38,484 nucleotides of DNA from contig CAXUHK010000016.1 of the NCBI GenBank assembly GCA_964250775.1, positions 1 to 38,484 of the forward strand, given 5' to 3'. Both the position numbers and the translations under genes were made by a program. Positions 15,452 to 23,909 of this stretch are shown here, piece by piece. The notes under the pieces are model-generated. The model was given only the letters and a program-made list of their open reading frames with translations. It was not told the origin of the DNA and did not search any database. Positions within the stretch are counted from its first letter, which is position 1; every line of letters begins with the position of its first letter. This DNA is from CAVRQM01 sp964250775 (GTDB lineage Bacteria; Pseudomonadota; Alphaproteobacteria; Acetobacterales; Acetobacteraceae).

Positions 15452-15923
15452 CCGCGGAAGAAGGTGTAGGTCGCGCGCTATAGCCGACCCGCGTCTCGGC
15501 GCCGGCATGGGCCGCGTCGCACCCCCTAGGCGGAGCGACGCCGCCCTTGGTGTCGCTGCGCACGACGTAGGCCACGCCGGCGAACAGGCCGCCTGTCGGG
15601 TGCGCCTTGGCGTGCAGCACGAGCCAGGGGATCGCGCCCGCCAGGGGTGCTTGGCTCGTGGCCAGCGCCTCGCCTAGCACGGTGCCGCCGTCCTCGGCCT
15701 GCCAGCTCGGCCCCGCGAAGTGGCGGCCGACCCTATGGCCGGCGACGTCCGTCAGGACCGCCTCGGGCGCCTTGAGCCGCCAAGCGTAAGCCCCGGCCGT
15801 GTTGACGCAATCGTAGATTTGGACGCCTTGGCCAAGCAGCACCGTCACGGCCGGAGCTGCGGCGGCCGCTCCGGAGATGCCGGCAACCAGCAAGGAAGCC
15901 AGCGCGGTCGCGCCTCGCATCAT
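15448..15923 (-). pseudogene. DUF3455 secreted protein with C-terminal frameshift
   Basis: The protein starts MMRGATALASLLVAGISGAA, a clear Sec signal peptide, and carries DUF3455 landmarks: GQGVQIYDC at 31-39, WRLKAPEAVLTDVAG at 48-62, HFAGPSWQAEDGG at 68-80 and IPWLVLHAKA at 98-107. After GYSA (about residue 150) the frame is lost. Removing one CG from the CGCGCGC run at 15472-15478 restores YSATYTFFRG and a TAG at 15450-15448, the ending expected for the family. As written, the frame reads on to 15297, antisense to the exporter gene. AAGGGGA precedes the start, and ATG overlaps the permease TGA (ATGA). A sequencing indel is as likely as a real mutation. The function of DUF3455 proteins is unknown. 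Confidence 0.8.
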
Positions 15924-17365
15924 GCGTTCCCCTTTCCGAACGCAGCCGGCGCGGCGCTGACCCGGCCTACGGCGAGATAGACCACAGAGGCGACGACCGC
16001 CGAGCTGATGAAGCTGAGATCGACGCCGTGCGCCAAGCCGACCAGCGGCCCGGTGAACACGCTGGTGGTGCAGAACAGCAGCCCGACCACGACGCCCACC
16101 GCCCAGGCCAGCACCGCGCCGCCGTTGAAGCCGCCCGAGTACCAGTAGATGCCGAGGTCGGCGTGGCCGGCGAACGCCTGCAGGTCGCGCGGGCTGAACC
16201 GGCCACGGTGCTGGAACCAGCCGATGATGTTGATCATGATCCACGGCGTCACCAGGATGGTCACGATCGAGCACAGCGCCACGATCAGGTCGGCCAGGCT
16301 GAACACCACCAAGCCGACATAGCCGACCGCGATGCCGACCGCGCCGAACACCAAGCCCACCTGCGCCCTTCGCATCCGCCACAGGATCGCGTGCAGGTCG
16401 AGCGTCCCGTTGTAGACGATCATGCCGCCGTTGCTGACATTGCCGACCAGGCCCAGCAGCACGATAGGCGCCAGCAGCAGCAGCGGCACGTTCTCGATCA
16501 TCGAGCCGGTCACGGCGTAGGCGTCCTGCACGCCCAGCGCGATCACCTCGCCGCAGGTCAGCGCCACGATGCCGCCCGCGACCATGCCGAGCAGCGACCA
16601 GCCGGCCATGGCGCGCGGCGGGCTCGCATACGGCGAGTAGCGCGCGTAGTCGCCGGCGAACGGGGCGAAGCTGATGGCGTTCGAGAGCTGCGTCGTGGTC
16701 GCCAGCGCCCAGGTCGCCCAGAAGCCTTCGAGCTGCAGCTTGGGCGCCCCGTGCGGCGGGTTCCAGTGCGTCGCGGTGAAGTACACCAGCAGCGCGATGC
16801 AGGCCATGCTGGCGACCGAGGTGAACTTCTCGCAGGCGACGAGGGTGGCGTGGCCGAAGATGCCGAACCCCAGCGTCACGACGGCCATCAGGATCAGGCC
16901 CACCGTCAGGATCGGCCCGGTGGTGGGCCAGCCGAACAGCATGTGCAGGGCCTGCAGCACCGGCGGCGTGCTGACCCACAGCACCAGGGCGAAGTAGCCG
17001 AGGTCGATCGCCTGGGTCACGAACGAGCCGACATAGCGGCCGCGGATGCCGAAGAACGCGGCGCTGCTGACCGTGCCGTTGGTGCCGGTGCGCGGCCCCA
17101 GCATCGCCATGCCCGCGACCGCGAGCGAGCCCAATACGGTGCCGACCACGATCGCGGTGAACGCGTGCCACCAGTTCAGCCCGAACGCCACCGGCAGCGC
17201 GCCCACCACCAGAGAGCCATAGGCGATCTGGGTGCCGAAGAACACCCAGGCCAGTTCGGATGGCCGGGAGTGCCGCTCGCCCTCGGGGATGAAGTCGATG
17301 CCGCGCGTCTCGATCCGGCCGACGAGGTCGACCGCCGGCGGGGAGGCGATGGCGGTGTCGGGCAT
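15920..17365 (-). CDS. NCS1 family permease (purine/cytosine permease-like)
   Basis: A 481-aa inner-membrane transporter with about twelve hydrophobic helices. The N-terminal segment RIETRGIDFIPEGERHSRP (17-35), followed by ELAWVFFGTQIAYG, is the standard opening of CodB/NCS1 cytosine-purine permeases. NAISFAPFAGDYARYSP near 233 and the WIMINIIGWF block also fit. It should import a nucleobase or related compound with H+ or Na+. It is translationally coupled to the DUF3455 gene by a 4-nt overlap. No deaminase or other nucleobase-catabolic gene is adjacent, so the exact substrate is open. Confidence 0.9.
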   Translation of the reverse strand: MPDTAIASPPAVDLVGRIETRGIDFIPEGERHSRPSELAWVFFGTQIAYGSLVVGALPVAFGLNWWHAFTAIVVGTVLGSLAVAGMAMLGPRTGTNGTVSSAAFFGIRGRYVGSFVTQAIDLGYFALVLWVSTPPVLQALHMLFGWPTTGPILTVGLILMAVVTLGFGIFGHATLVACEKFTSVASMACIALLVYFTATHWNPPHGAPKLQLEGFWATWALATTTQLSNAISFAPFAGDYARYSPYASPPRAMAGWSLLGMVAGGIVALTCGEVIALGVQDAYAVTGSMIENVPLLLLAPIVLLGLVGNVSNGGMIVYNGTLDLHAILWRMRRAQVGLVFGAVGIAVGYVGLVVFSLADLIVALCSIVTILVTPWIMINIIGWFQHRGRFSPRDLQAFAGHADLGIYWYSGGFNGGAVLAWAVGVVVGLLFCTTSVFTGPLVGLAHGVDLSFISSAVVASVVYLAVGRVSAAPAAFGKGNA

Positions 17366-17391
17366 GGGGTGTCCTCGTGCGGTAGTGCCTG

Positions 17392-17427
17392 ACGTACTTA
17401 CGTTGCCGTGGGTAAAAGTCTACCACG
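17392..17427. promoter_or_regulatory. Inverted repeats in the NCS1/M3 divergent region
   Basis: ACGTA-CT-TACGT (17392-17403) is a perfect inverted repeat, followed by the imperfect pair CGTGGGTA (17407-17414) and TACCACG (17421-17427). Both lie in the 102-bp gap between divergent starts at 17365 and 17468, where operators are expected. No cognate regulator gene is adjacent. The repeats are seen; the regulatory role is inference. Confidence 0.3.
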
Positions 17428-17467
17428 ACGGGTTGACCATCGCGCCCGGTTCTGCCCCGCTGACGCC

Positions 17468-19510
17468 ATGGACAACGACAGCAACCCCCTCCTGGCATCC
17501 TGGACCACCCCGTTCGGCGTGCCGCCGTTCGACCGCATCTGGCCGGAGCATTTCGCCCCGGCGTTCGCACAGGCGATGCAGGCGCACCTCGCGGAAGTCA
17601 CCGCGATCGGGGCCGACCCGGCGCCGCCCGACTTCGCCAACACCGTCGAGGCGCTGCAGCGCAGCGGGCGGCTGCTGGAGCGGGTCGGCAATGTGTTCTC
17701 GAACCTCGTCGCGAGCCAGGGCGGCGATGCGCTGCTCGCGGTCGACACCGAGATGTCGCCCAGGCTGGCGGAGCACGCCATGCGCATCTCGCTCGATCCC
17801 GCGCTGTTCCGCCGCATCGACGCGCTGCACGCGATGCGCGACACGCTGGACCTGGACCCCGACCAGAGGCGCCTGCTGGAGCGGCTGCATCTCGGTTTCG
17901 TGCGCAGCGGCGCGGCGCTGGGCGAGGCCGAACGCGCGCGGATGAGCGGGATCTCGCAGCGACTCGCGGTGCTGCACACGCAGTTCGGCCAGAACGTGCT
18001 GCACGACGAGCGCGAGTGGCAGCTCACGCTGGCCGAGGCGGACCTCGACGGGCTGCCGGAGTTCGTGCGCGCCGGCGCGGCGCAGGCGGCGGCGGAGCGC
18101 GGCGTCGCGGGATGGGCGGTCACGCTGTCGCGCTCGTCGATCGAGCCGTTCCTGACCTTCTCGGACCGCCGCGACCTGCGCGAAGCGGCGTACCGCGCCT
18201 GGGTCGCGCGCGGCACGCATCCCGGCGCCCACGACAACCGGGCGCTGATCCCGGAAATCCTGGCGCTGCGGGCGGAGCGGGCGCGGCTGCTCGGCTATCC
18301 GGACTTCGCCGCGTTCCGCTTCGCCGACAGCATGGCCGCGACACCCGAGGCGGCCGGTCGGCTGCTGCAGGAGGTGTGGGAGCCGGCCAAGCGCAAGCTG
18401 GCGGCCGAACGCGACCGCCTGCTGGCCGCCGCCCGCGGCGCCGGCTTCAACGACGCGCTCAGGCCGTGGGACTGGCGCTACTACGCCGAGCAGGTGCGCC
18501 GCGCCGAGTACGCGCTCGACGAGGCGGAACTGAAGCCGTACTTCGTGCTGGAGAACATCCAGGCCGCCGCGTTCGACACCGCGAGCCGGCTGTTCGGCCT
18601 GACGTTCAAGCCGCTGCCGGACCTGCCGGCCTACCACGCCGACGTGCGGGCCTACGAGGTGGCCGACGCGCAGGGTCATGTCGGCTTGTTCCTGGCGGAC
18701 AACTACGCCCGCCCGGACAAGCGCTCCGGCGCCTGGATGAGCAGCTACCGCGACCAGGAGCGCATGGACGCGCCGGTGTCGCCGATCATCGTCAACAACA
18801 ACAATTTCGCGCGTGGTGGTGCAAGCGGGGCGGAGCCGACGCTGCTGAGCTTCGACGACGCCCGCACGCTGTTCCACGAGTTCGGCCACGCGCTGCACGG
18901 CCTGCTGAGCCAGGTGCGCTATCCGGCGCAGTCCGGCACTTCGGTGCGGCGGGATTTCGTCGAGTTCCCGTCCCAAGTCTACGAGCACTGGCTGTCGCTG
19001 CCCGAGACGCTGCGTCGGTTCGCGTTGCGCCACGACGACGGCGAGCCGATCCCGGAGGCGCTGAGCGCGCGGTTGCTGGCGGCGCGCGGCTTCGGCCAGG
19101 GAGCGGCCACGGTGGAATACACCGCCTCGGCGCTGATCGACCTGGCCCTGCACACCCATCCGTCACCGGGAAGCCTCGACCTCGAGGCGTTCGAGCGCGA
19201 GTTCCTGGCCGACATCGGGATGCCGAGCGAGATCGACATCCGCCACCGCCCGGCGCATTTCCAGCACCTGTTCGCGGGCGGCGGCTACGCTGCGGGCTAC
19301 TACTCGTACCTGTGGGCGGAGGTGCTGGATGCCGACGGGTTCGAGGCGTTCACCGAGGCCGGCGACCCGTTCGAGCCGGCGCTGGCGGCGCGGTTGCGCG
19401 CGGTGCTGAGCGCCGGCGACACCCAGGACCCGATGCAGCTCTACGTCGGCTTCCGTGGCCGGCCGCCGAGCACCGCAGCACTGCTGCGCCACCGCGAACT
19501 GGCGGCCTGA
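17468..19510 (+). CDS. dcp: M3 family metallopeptidase (peptidyl-dipeptidase Dcp type)
   Basis: A 680-aa zinc peptidase, the same size class as E. coli Dcp. The zinc site is H470-E471-F-G-H474 (LFHEFGHALHG), with the third ligand probably E499 (DFVEFPSQ). The opening NPLLASWTTPFGVPPFDRI is typical of Dcp/OpdA proteins, and the late GGGYAAGYYSYLWAEVLDAD block matches the M3A C-terminus with its substrate-binding Tyr/His region. Such enzymes cut short peptides, Dcp by releasing C-terminal dipeptides. No signal peptide is visible, so it probably acts in the cytoplasm on imported peptides. ATG 17468 is chosen; the frame extends to a GTG at 17408. It ends 3 bp before the opposing comM stop. Confidence 0.93.
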   Translation: MDNDSNPLLASWTTPFGVPPFDRIWPEHFAPAFAQAMQAHLAEVTAIGADPAPPDFANTVEALQRSGRLLERVGNVFSNLVASQGGDALLAVDTEMSPRLAEHAMRISLDPALFRRIDALHAMRDTLDLDPDQRRLLERLHLGFVRSGAALGEAERARMSGISQRLAVLHTQFGQNVLHDEREWQLTLAEADLDGLPEFVRAGAAQAAAERGVAGWAVTLSRSSIEPFLTFSDRRDLREAAYRAWVARGTHPGAHDNRALIPEILALRAERARLLGYPDFAAFRFADSMAATPEAAGRLLQEVWEPAKRKLAAERDRLLAAARGAGFNDALRPWDWRYYAEQVRRAEYALDEAELKPYFVLENIQAAAFDTASRLFGLTFKPLPDLPAYHADVRAYEVADAQGHVGLFLADNYARPDKRSGAWMSSYRDQERMDAPVSPIIVNNNNFARGGASGAEPTLLSFDDARTLFHEFGHALHGLLSQVRYPAQSGTSVRRDFVEFPSQVYEHWLSLPETLRRFALRHDDGEPIPEALSARLLAARGFGQGAATVEYTASALIDLALHTHPSPGSLDLEAFEREFLADIGMPSEIDIRHRPAHFQHLFAGGGYAAGYYSYLWAEVLDADGFEAFTEAGDPFEPALAARLRAVLSAGDTQDPMQLYVGFRGRPPSTAALLRHRELAA

Positions 19511-19513
19511 CCC

Positions 19514-21010
19514 CTATCCGACGCGTCCCGGCATCCGGTGGCGGAACGCCAGCGCCTCGGCCACGTCCTGCCGCCGGATCGCGTCCGCGCCCGCGAGGTC
19601 GGCGATGCTGCGCGCCACCCGCAGGGTGCGGGCGTAGCCGCGCGGCGACAGGCGCAGCTTCTCCGCCGCCTGCTCGGCCAGCGCGCGCGCCTCCGCCTGC
19701 AACGCCAGAGCGCCGACATCGGCCTCGCTGTTGGGCACCTCGCCCGGCCGTGACAACTGCGCCGCGCGCGCCGCCGCGACCCGGCCCGCCACGACGGCGC
19801 TGCTGTCGCCGGTGGGCGCGCGGGACAGCTCGGCCGGGGCGACCGGCTGCACCGTGACGCTCATGTCGATGCGGTCGAGCAGCGGGCCGGAGATGCGGCC
19901 CTGGTAGTCCTCGCCGCAGCGCGGCGCCCGGCCGCACTCGCGCGAGGCGTCGCCCAGGTGGCCGCAGCGGCACGGGTTCATCGCCGCGACCAATTGGAAC
20001 CGCGCCGGGTAGGTGATGTGCGCGGCGGCCCGCGCCACCGTGGTGCGCCCGCTCTCCATCGGCTGCCGCAGCGCCTCCAGCGCCACGCGCGGGAACTCCG
20101 GCAGCTCGTCGAGGAACAGCACGCCGCGATGGGCGAGCGACACCTCGCCCGGCCGCGCCCGCTGCCCGCCGCCGGTCAGCGCCGCCTGGCTGGCGCTGTG
20201 GTGCGGCTCGCGGTACGGCGGGCGCTGCACCAGCCGGCCGCCGTCGAGCATCCCGGCGACGCTGTGGATCATGCTGACCTCCAGCGCCTCGCGCGGCAGC
20301 AGGTCGGGCAGCAGCGCCGGCAGCCGCGTCGCCAGCATCGACTTGCCGGCGCCGGGCGGGCCGATCAGCAGCAAATTGTGGGCACCGGCGGCGGCCACTT
20401 CGAGCGCCCGCTTGGCGGTCTCCATGCCGCGCACCTCGCTCATGTCGGGGCAGGAGTCCGGCACCGCGACGCCGCCCGGCTCCGGCGGGCTCAGCACCTG
20501 CGAGCCGCGGAAATGGTTGACCAGGCTGAGCAGGTCGGGGGCGGCGAGGATGGGGATGCGCCCGGCCCCCCCCGCCTCGCCGCCCAGGCGCGCGGGGGAG
20601 ATCAGGCCGAGGTCGGCCCCGCTCGCCGCCATCGCCGCCGGCAGCACGCCCGCGACCGGGTTCAGCCCGCCGTCCAGCGAGAGTTCGCCCAGGGCGGCGA
20701 ACTCGGCCAGGTCGTCGTGCCCGATCACCGCCATGGCGGCCAGCACGGCGAGGGCGATCGGCAGGTCGAAATGGCTGCCTTCCTTCAGCAGGTCGGCCGG
20801 GGCGAGGTTGATGAGCACGCGGCGCGGCGGCAGCGACAGCCCCATCGCAGTCATGGCGGCGCGCACCCGCTCGCGCGCCTCGCCGACCGCCTTGTCCGGC
20901 AGTCCCACGACCAGGAAGGCGGGCAGGCCGGAGGAGATCTGCACCTGCACCTCGACCGGGATGGCCTCGATGCCGGCAAAGGCGTAGCTGCGGATGCGCG
21001 CGATGGTCAT
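19514..21010 (-). CDS. comM: YifB/ComM family Mg-chelatase-like AAA ATPase
   Basis: A 498-aa protein with the N-terminal ChlI-type domain (IARIRSYAFAGIEAIPVEV; GLPDKAVGEARERVRAA at 36-52), the Mg_chelatase AAA core and the C-terminal Mg_chelatase_C domain. Walker A is GPPGAGKS at 217-224 and Walker B VLFLDE at 297-302. The conserved NPCRCG (345-350) and CGRAPRCG cysteines precede the GPLLDRIDMSVTV sensor region. ComM is a hexameric helicase that extends branch migration during natural transformation; the family also occurs in species not known to be competent. Start ATG 21010; the upstream in-frame extension to 21955 is not convincing. A run of eight C (20566-20573) sits in frame inside the gene. 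Confidence 0.94.
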   Translation of the reverse strand: MTIARIRSYAFAGIEAIPVEVQVQISSGLPAFLVVGLPDKAVGEARERVRAAMTAMGLSLPPRRVLINLAPADLLKEGSHFDLPIALAVLAAMAVIGHDDLAEFAALGELSLDGGLNPVAGVLPAAMAASGADLGLISPARLGGEAGGAGRIPILAAPDLLSLVNHFRGSQVLSPPEPGGVAVPDSCPDMSEVRGMETAKRALEVAAAGAHNLLLIGPPGAGKSMLATRLPALLPDLLPREALEVSMIHSVAGMLDGGRLVQRPPYREPHHSASQAALTGGGQRARPGEVSLAHRGVLFLDELPEFPRVALEALRQPMESGRTTVARAAAHITYPARFQLVAAMNPCRCGHLGDASRECGRAPRCGEDYQGRISGPLLDRIDMSVTVQPVAPAELSRAPTGDSSAVVAGRVAAARAAQLSRPGEVPNSEADVGALALQAEARALAEQAAEKLRLSPRGYARTLRVARSIADLAGADAIRRQDVAEALAFRHRMPGRVG

Positions 21011-21106
21011 GCGCAGGATTGTTACACATCCGCAAGGTAGTGTCGCGATGTGTTTAAGCGTGTCGAGGCACTTGGCGGAGCGGACGAACCATTCTAGAGC
21101 TACGAT

Positions 21107-21343
21107 ATGGCGACTGTTTACGTCTGCCTCCCGCAACAGGCCGTCGATGTGCGGGCGCCGGTCGGCCTCGGGCATGTGCTCGGCGACGTGTACCGAATCG
21201 TTGGCGGCGAGCCGGATCATGCAAACCGGGAGTTCAGGCAGGGCCACTCGGTACGGTGTCGCACTCGAACACTTCTCGAAGGGGCTGCGCCCGGCAATTG
21301 TCTCGTGGCCTTCGCGCGAGTAGGGCAAGGCGGCGAACAGTAG
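21107..21343 (+). CDS. Small conserved hypothetical protein, 78 aa
   Basis: A 78-aa protein opening MATVYVCLPQQAVDVRAPVG, with GDVYRIVGGEPDH in the middle and GHSVRCRTRTLL near the end. The order VYV...VDV.RPV, GD.YR, VRC and LVA resembles a widespread family of small single-domain bacterial proteins, remembered as hypothetical. No membrane segment or catalytic motif is seen. It lies between the comM start and cobU, 45 bp ahead of cobU on the same strand; co-transcription with the cob genes is possible but unproven. Confidence 0.6.
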   Translation: MATVYVCLPQQAVDVRAPVGLGHVLGDVYRIVGGEPDHANREFRQGHSVRCRTRTLLEGAAPGNCLVAFARVGQGGEQ

Positions 21344-21388
21344 TCGCAGGAGCAGTCGCATCTGAGCCGACCCGGGCCACCTTCCGCC

Positions 21389-21919
21389 ATGGATTCGATG
21401 CCGCGAAACCATCCTCCGCGCCTGAGCCTGGTGTTGGGCGGCGCCCGGTCGGGCAAGAGCCGCCATGCCGAGGCGATGCTGACGCGCCTGCCGCCGCCCT
21501 GGGTCTATGTCGCGACCGCGCAGGCGTTCGACGCCGAGATGCGCGCCCGCATCGAGGCGCACCGGGCGGGGCGCGACGCCGGCTGGCGCACCGTCGAGGC
21601 CCCGCTCGACCTGCCAGGGGCTTTGCGCACCGACGCTCCGGCGCTGGTCGATTGCCTGACCTTGTGGCTCAGCAACCTCATGCTGGGCGGCCACGATGCC
21701 GACAGGGCGCAAGCGGCGTTGCTGGCCGGCCTGTCGGAGCGCTCCGCGCCCACGGTTCTGGTGTCGAATGAGGTGGGCCTCGGCATCGTGCCGGACAACG
21801 CCCTGGCGCGCGAGTTCCGCGACCGCGCCGGGCGGCTCCACCAGGCGCTCGCCGCAGCCGCCGACCATGTGGCGTTGCTGGTGGCGGGGCTGCCGCTGAC
21901 GGTGAAGGGCACGCCATGA
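21389..21919 (+). CDS. cobU: Adenosylcobinamide kinase / adenosylcobinamide-phosphate guanylyltransferase
   Basis: A 176-aa bifunctional enzyme (CobU/CobP) that phosphorylates adenosylcobinamide and then attaches GMP from GTP, activating the corrinoid for nucleotide-loop assembly. The P-loop is GGARSGKS at 17-24, ending in RHAEAM. H58 (ARIEAHRAGR) aligns with the guanylylated His46 of the Salmonella enzyme. The late NEVGLGIVPDNALAREFRD block is characteristic. ATG 21389 fits the family start. Its TGA overlaps the ATG of cobO (ATGA). No cobalamin riboswitch could be recognised in the 378 bp between the comM and cobU starts. Confidence 0.95.
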   Translation: MDSMPRNHPPRLSLVLGGARSGKSRHAEAMLTRLPPPWVYVATAQAFDAEMRARIEAHRAGRDAGWRTVEAPLDLPGALRTDAPALVDCLTLWLSNLMLGGHDADRAQAALLAGLSERSAPTVLVSNEVGLGIVPDNALAREFRDRAGRLHQALAAAADHVALLVAGLPLTVKGTP

Positions 21920-22518
21920 CCGACGCCGCCGCCCGCCACGCCGCCCGGATGGCACGGCGCAAGGCGGTGCAGGACGCCGAGGTGGCCGGCAAGACGGTCG
22001 AGAAGGGCCTGCTGATGGTCCATACCGGGGCCGGCAAGGGCAAGACCACGGCGGCGTTCGGGCTGCTGCTGCGCATGGTCGGGCGCGGCCGGCGCTGCGC
22101 CGTGGTGCAGTTCATCAAGGGCGCCTGGTCGACCGGCGAGCGCCACGCCCTTGCCCGGTTCGACGACCTGGTCGAGTGGCACACCATGGGCGAGGGCTTC
22201 ACCTGGGAGACGCAGGACCGTGACAGGGACATCGCCGCCGCGAGCCGGGCATGGGACAAGGCGATCGAGCTGATGCGGCGGCCGGGCCTGGGCTTGCTGG
22301 TGCTGGACGAACTCAACATCGCGCTGCGCTACGACTACCTGCCCGAAGCCGAGGTGGTCGCGGCGCTGCGGGCGCGTCCAGAGGCGCTGCACGTCGTCGT
22401 CACCGGCCGCAACGCCCGCCCGGCGCTGGTCGAGGCCGCCGACCTCGTGACCGAGATGACGCCGGTGAAGCATCATTTCGCGGCCGGCGTGAAGGCGCAG
22501 GAGGGGATCGAGTTCTGA
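21916..22518 (+). CDS. cobO: Cob(I)yrinic acid a,c-diamide adenosyltransferase
   Basis: A 200-aa CobO/BtuR-type enzyme that transfers the 5'-deoxyadenosyl group from ATP to the Co(I) corrin. The P-loop is HTGAGKGKTT at 36-45. Other family marks are QFIKGAW near 68, the ERHALARF segment, and LLVLDELNIALRYDY near 125. ATG 21916 overlaps the cobU stop, and its stop lies 14 nt before the cobQ ATG, so the three are one transcription unit. Confidence 0.95.
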   Translation: MTDAAARHAARMARRKAVQDAEVAGKTVEKGLLMVHTGAGKGKTTAAFGLLLRMVGRGRRCAVVQFIKGAWSTGERHALARFDDLVEWHTMGEGFTWETQDRDRDIAAASRAWDKAIELMRRPGLGLLVLDELNIALRYDYLPEAEVVAALRARPEALHVVVTGRNARPALVEAADLVTEMTPVKHHFAAGVKAQEGIEF

Positions 22519-22532
22519 CCGCGCGCGCTCTC

Positions 22533-23909
22533 ATGCTGCAGGGCACCGGGTCCAGCGTCGGCAAGTCGCTGCTGGTGGCAGGGCTGGCGCGGGCTTGCCT
22601 GCGGCGCGGCCTCGCGGCGCGGCCGTTCAAGCCGCAGAACATGAGCAACAACGCCGCCGTCACCGCCGAAGGGGGCGAGATCGGCCGTGCCCAGGCGCTG
22701 CAGGCGCGCGCCGCCGGGGTCGTTCCGTCGGTCCACATGAACCCGGTGCTGCTGAAGCCGCAGAGCGAGACCGGCTCGCAGGTCGTGGTGCAGGGCCGGG
22801 TCCACGCGACCGCGCGGGCGCGCGAGTACCAGGCGATGAAGCCGTCGCTGCTGCCGTACGTGCTCGACAGCTTCGCGCGAATGCGCGCCGAAGCCGACAT
22901 CGTGCTGGTCGAGGGCGCCGGCAGCGCCTCGGAGGTCAATCTCCGCCAGGGCGACATCGCCAACATGGGCTTCGCCCGCGCCACCGGGACGCCGGTGGTG
23001 ATCGTGGGCGACATCGACCGTGGCGGCGTCATCGCGAGCCTGGTCGGCACGCGCGCGGTGATCCACCCGGAGGACGCGGCGCTGGTACGCGGCTTCGTCG
23101 TCAACCGGATGCGCGGCGATCTCTCGCTGTTCGATGCCGGCATGGCAACCATCGCGCGCCACACCGGCTGGCCGGCGCTGGGCCTGGTGCCGCACTTCGC
23201 CGAGGCGCGCCTGCTGCCGGCCGAGGACGCCGCCGACCTTGACATGGGCGGCCGCAAGCCGGGAGCGCGGCTGCGGATCGCGGTGCCGGTGCTGCCGTGC
23301 ATCGCCAATTTCGACGACCTCGACCCGCTGGCGGCCGAGCCGGACGTCGATCTCGTCATGGTGCCGTTCGGCAGGCCGTTGCCGGCGCCCTGCGACCTGG
23401 TGATCCTGCCGGGGTCGAAGGCGACGATCGCCGACCTCGCGGCGCTGCGCGCGACCGGCTGGGACATCGACCTCTTGGCGCATCGCCGGCGCGGCGGGCG
23501 CATCCTCGGCATCTGCGGCGGCTATCAGATGCTGGGCCGCAGCGTCGCCGACCCGGATGGGATCGAGGGCGCGGCGGAGACGGTCGCCGGGCTCGGGATG
23601 CTCGACGTGGCGACCGTGCTGACCGGCGACAAGCGGCTGGTCGAGACCGATGGCGGCTACGAGATGCACGTAGGCCGCACCACCGGGCCGGATGCCGAAC
23701 GGGGCGGCTCGGCCGACGGGCTGGTCACTGGCTCCTATTTGCACGGGTTGTTCGCCGAGGACGCGCGCCGCGCCGCCTGGCTGACGCGGCTCGGGGCGGT
23801 GCCGTTCGATCGCCGCCACAACGCCGAGGTGGACGCCACGCTGGATCGGCTTGCCGCGCATCTGGAGGCGCACATGGACCTGGACCGGCTGCTCGGCATC
23901 AGTCTCTGA
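22533..23909 (+). CDS. cobQ: Cobyric acid synthase (glutamine-hydrolysing)
   Basis: A 458-aa amidotransferase converting adenosylcobyrinic a,c-diamide to adenosylcobyric acid (amidations at b, d, e and g). The N-terminal dethiobiotin-synthetase-like ATPase domain opens with GTGSSVGKSLL, followed by FKPQNMSNNA. The C-terminal glutaminase-like domain has C328 (GICGGYQMLG) and H404 (GSYLHGLF). ATG 22533 begins right at the P-loop strand as in relatives; a few extra residues from a non-ATG start at the cobO stop cannot be excluded. Its 3' end overlaps the opposing TetR gene by 11 bp. Confidence 0.95.
   Translation: MLQGTGSSVGKSLLVAGLARACLRRGLAARPFKPQNMSNNAAVTAEGGEIGRAQALQARAAGVVPSVHMNPVLLKPQSETGSQVVVQGRVHATARAREYQAMKPSLLPYVLDSFARMRAEADIVLVEGAGSASEVNLRQGDIANMGFARATGTPVVIVGDIDRGGVIASLVGTRAVIHPEDAALVRGFVVNRMRGDLSLFDAGMATIARHTGWPALGLVPHFAEARLLPAEDAADLDMGGRKPGARLRIAVPVLPCIANFDDLDPLAAEPDVDLVMVPFGRPLPAPCDLVILPGSKATIADLAALRATGWDIDLLAHRRRGGRILGICGGYQMLGRSVADPDGIEGAAETVAGLGMLDVATVLTGDKRLVETDGGYEMHVGRTTGPDAERGGSADGLVTGSYLHGLFAEDARRAAWLTRLGAVPFDRRHNAEVDATLDRLAAHLEAHMDLDRLLGISL

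Noticed and set aside
13691..15508. 605-codon open frame antisense to the ABC exporter gene
   Set aside because: Composition (Arg/Gln/His/Asp/Val-rich, no motif) is that of a GC-driven shadow; the plus strand encodes a complete ABC exporter.
21011..21388. Cobalamin riboswitch ahead of the cob genes
   Set aside because: Only a partial GCCACT-like string near 21245 was seen; the other conserved B12-box elements are missing and the 78-aa gene occupies most of the space.
21011..21955. Upstream in-frame extension of comM, including a possible MRLLLRLLFAAL leader
   Set aside because: ComM begins at the conserved ARIRSYAF segment after ATG 21010; the extension runs antisense to the 78-aa gene and cobU.
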